A stretch of 64,000 nucleotides of DNA from Cupriavidus pauculus (lineage in GTDB: Bacteria; Pseudomonadota; Gammaproteobacteria; Burkholderiales; Burkholderiaceae). Made by a program: the position numbers and the translations under genes. Numbering within the stretch: position 1 is the stretch's first letter; each line of letters begins with the position of its first letter. Under the pieces are notes generated by a model. It was not told the DNA's origin, searched no databases, and saw nothing but the letters and a program-made list of their open reading frames with translations. Location of the stretch: contig NZ_CP033969.1 in NCBI RefSeq assembly GCF_003854935.1, positions 1,116,001 to 1,180,000 on the forward strand. The letters are read 5' to 3'. Positions 63,101 through 64,000 of this stretch are shown piece by piece.

Positions 63101-64000
63101 ATTGCGGCACCATTTCTATAGAGGCATCGCGTACTCCTTGCGGATGTGACATTGATAACATACGCGGCCAGCAGGGGTATCCATACCAAAGTGATCTATC
63201 AGGCAGCGCGCCGCGCGTCGGAAGAGCATTTTGGTATGACGATATCGAATTTGCAGGGCCGATCCTAGAAGATTATTTTGTAAGACGATTCAGGGTGAAA
63301 TTCAACCCTCGGCTTGGCTTCGCGGAGGTCAGGCGTATGATGACTAGGATCATTCGGGCCGCCATCCATGCCTACGAAACAGATTCATGGTGTCTCTACC
63401 GGCAGAATGATCTGACGAGGCCGGAGAACAATTTCATTGAGCTGCTTTGGCATGACGGCTATGTTGACCGGGAGATTGGAAAATGGAACTCAGACAAGAG
63501 CCGATCAACTGCCAGTCGGTTCATGGCAACAGGTTTTCTGAAAGGGATTTTCGGCGGCCAAACCAACGTTCGAAAGATAGCGCCGCGCAAGAGTTGCATT
63601 CAGTTGCGCGATGCAACGGGCGAAGTGATTAAGGCTAATCCGCCTGGTGAGATGAATTCGGAGCTTGGTACGCTGAATAAGCTTACCCGAGCGGCGAAAA
63701 TTGCTTGTGATGGAGTCGAGTACACGGGACTTCAATATCGCCGAGTGTTCAATCGGGATTGGTCGCACGGTGGGCGCTTCTATTGTGAGTTTAGCCAACT
63801 ACCCAAAGCCTCACGGTCCAAGATGTTGATCGATGGCGAGGGCACTACTGAGTTGGATTTCAGTTCAATGCATATCTATCTCGCCTATGCGATGGTCGGG
63901 GAAAAGTTCTCTGGCGTAGACGCGTATGCAGTGGAGGGCTTTACGCGCGAAGAGATGAAGGTCGCTAGTTTGATCTGTCTGAACGGCGGTGATGCTCGTG
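63097..64000 (+). CDS. partial island protein with polymerase-like motifs, function unknown
   Basis: The frame from ATG 63097 is open to the end of the window (301 codons, no stop), so the gene is truncated by the window edge. GGAGG at 63086-63090 with 6-nt spacing and the ATGA overlap with the AlpA-like gene make the start secure. No signal peptide or membrane segment is seen. Residues 227-229 read GRF before YCEFSQLPKASR; 249-268 include TELDFSSMHIYLAYAMVG, and 284-296 REEMKVASLICLN. An Asp-aromatic-Ser start of a beta strand followed by an Arg-x3-Lys helix resembles motifs A and B of family A-like DNA or RNA polymerases. This is a suggestion from pattern only. A replication or priming role in the island is one possibility. 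Confidence 0.7.
   Translation, partial: MNCGTISIEASRTPCGCDIDNIRGQQGYPYQSDLSGSAPRVGRAFWYDDIEFAGPILEDYFVRRFRVKFNPRLGFAEVRRMMTRIIRAAIHAYETDSWCLYRQNDLTRPENNFIELLWHDGYVDREIGKWNSDKSRSTASRFMATGFLKGIFGGQTNVRKIAPRKSCIQLRDATGEVIKANPPGEMNSELGTLNKLTRAAKIACDGVEYTGLQYRRVFNRDWSHGGRFYCEFSQLPKASRSKMLIDGEGTTELDFSSMHIYLAYAMVGEKFSGVDAYAVEGFTREEMKVASLICLNGGDAR

Noticed and set aside
63505-63798. Minus-strand ORF of 97 codons in the island
   Set aside because: It lies entirely inside the securely started plus-strand gene from 63097 and has no ribosome site.

Overview
The window reads as a stretch of the main chromosome of a GC-rich betaproteobacterium of the Burkholderiaceae, most likely Cupriavidus or a close Ralstonia relative. 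This rests on gene content and order (pilMNOPQ-aroKB-dgt-gltBD, mlaFEDACB, bolA-murA-hisGDCB, hisHAFIE-tatABC, petABC-sspAB) and on the strong third-position G/C bias of almost every gene. No rRNA, CRISPR array or complete insertion sequence is visible. The species call is inference from remembered synteny, not from a search.

Layout. 22-3299 (minus strand) holds a CorA-family metal transporter, hemB and engB, with a well-formed small-RNA candidate on the plus strand between hemB and engB. 3589-8025 is a cytochrome c4 gene preceded by a 12-codon leader ORF, then the System II cytochrome c maturation pair (resB, ccsA). 8233-10523 holds a small lipoprotein, three consecutive hairpins and msrP-msrQ. 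10580-15056 holds lysA and lptM (minus), cyaY (plus) and the penicillin-binding protein mrcA (minus). 15465-23763 is the type IV pilus assembly operon pilMNOPQ followed by aroK, aroB and a dGTPase-like gene. 23822-24661 is a REP-associated tyrosine transposase. 24855-31200 is gltB-gltD (glutamate synthase), followed by a second structured RNA candidate. 31469-33911 holds a hypothetical gene, a GNAT acetyltransferase and a Bug-type solute receptor.

34061-40328 is the Mla phospholipid-trafficking operon (F, E, D, A, C, B) plus an ABC-2 exporter pair. 40363-52370 is one long co-oriented block: bolA-like, murA, the histidine pathway genes hisG-D-C-B-(marC)-H-A-F-I-E, a small membrane protein, a HIT protein and tatABC. 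hisG is the short form, so a HisZ partner must be encoded elsewhere. 52625-53764 is a major porin with distinctive codon use. 54277-60661 holds a DegS-like protease divergent from a Nif3-like protein, mscL, the cytochrome bc1 complex petABC, and sspA; sspB follows.

From 61242 the window leaves the conserved backbone. A tRNA-Thr(UGU) gene is followed within 160 bp by a P4-type tyrosine integrase, then an AlpA-like regulator and a protein that runs off the end of the window. Base composition drops visibly toward A+T here. This is the left edge of an integrated genomic island using the tRNA 3' end as attachment site. The last, truncated protein (from 63097) has short motifs resembling motifs A and B of single-subunit (family A-like) nucleic acid polymerases and is the most interesting unknown of the window. 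The two independent RNA candidates (2440-2560 and about 31320-31458) are the other main leads.
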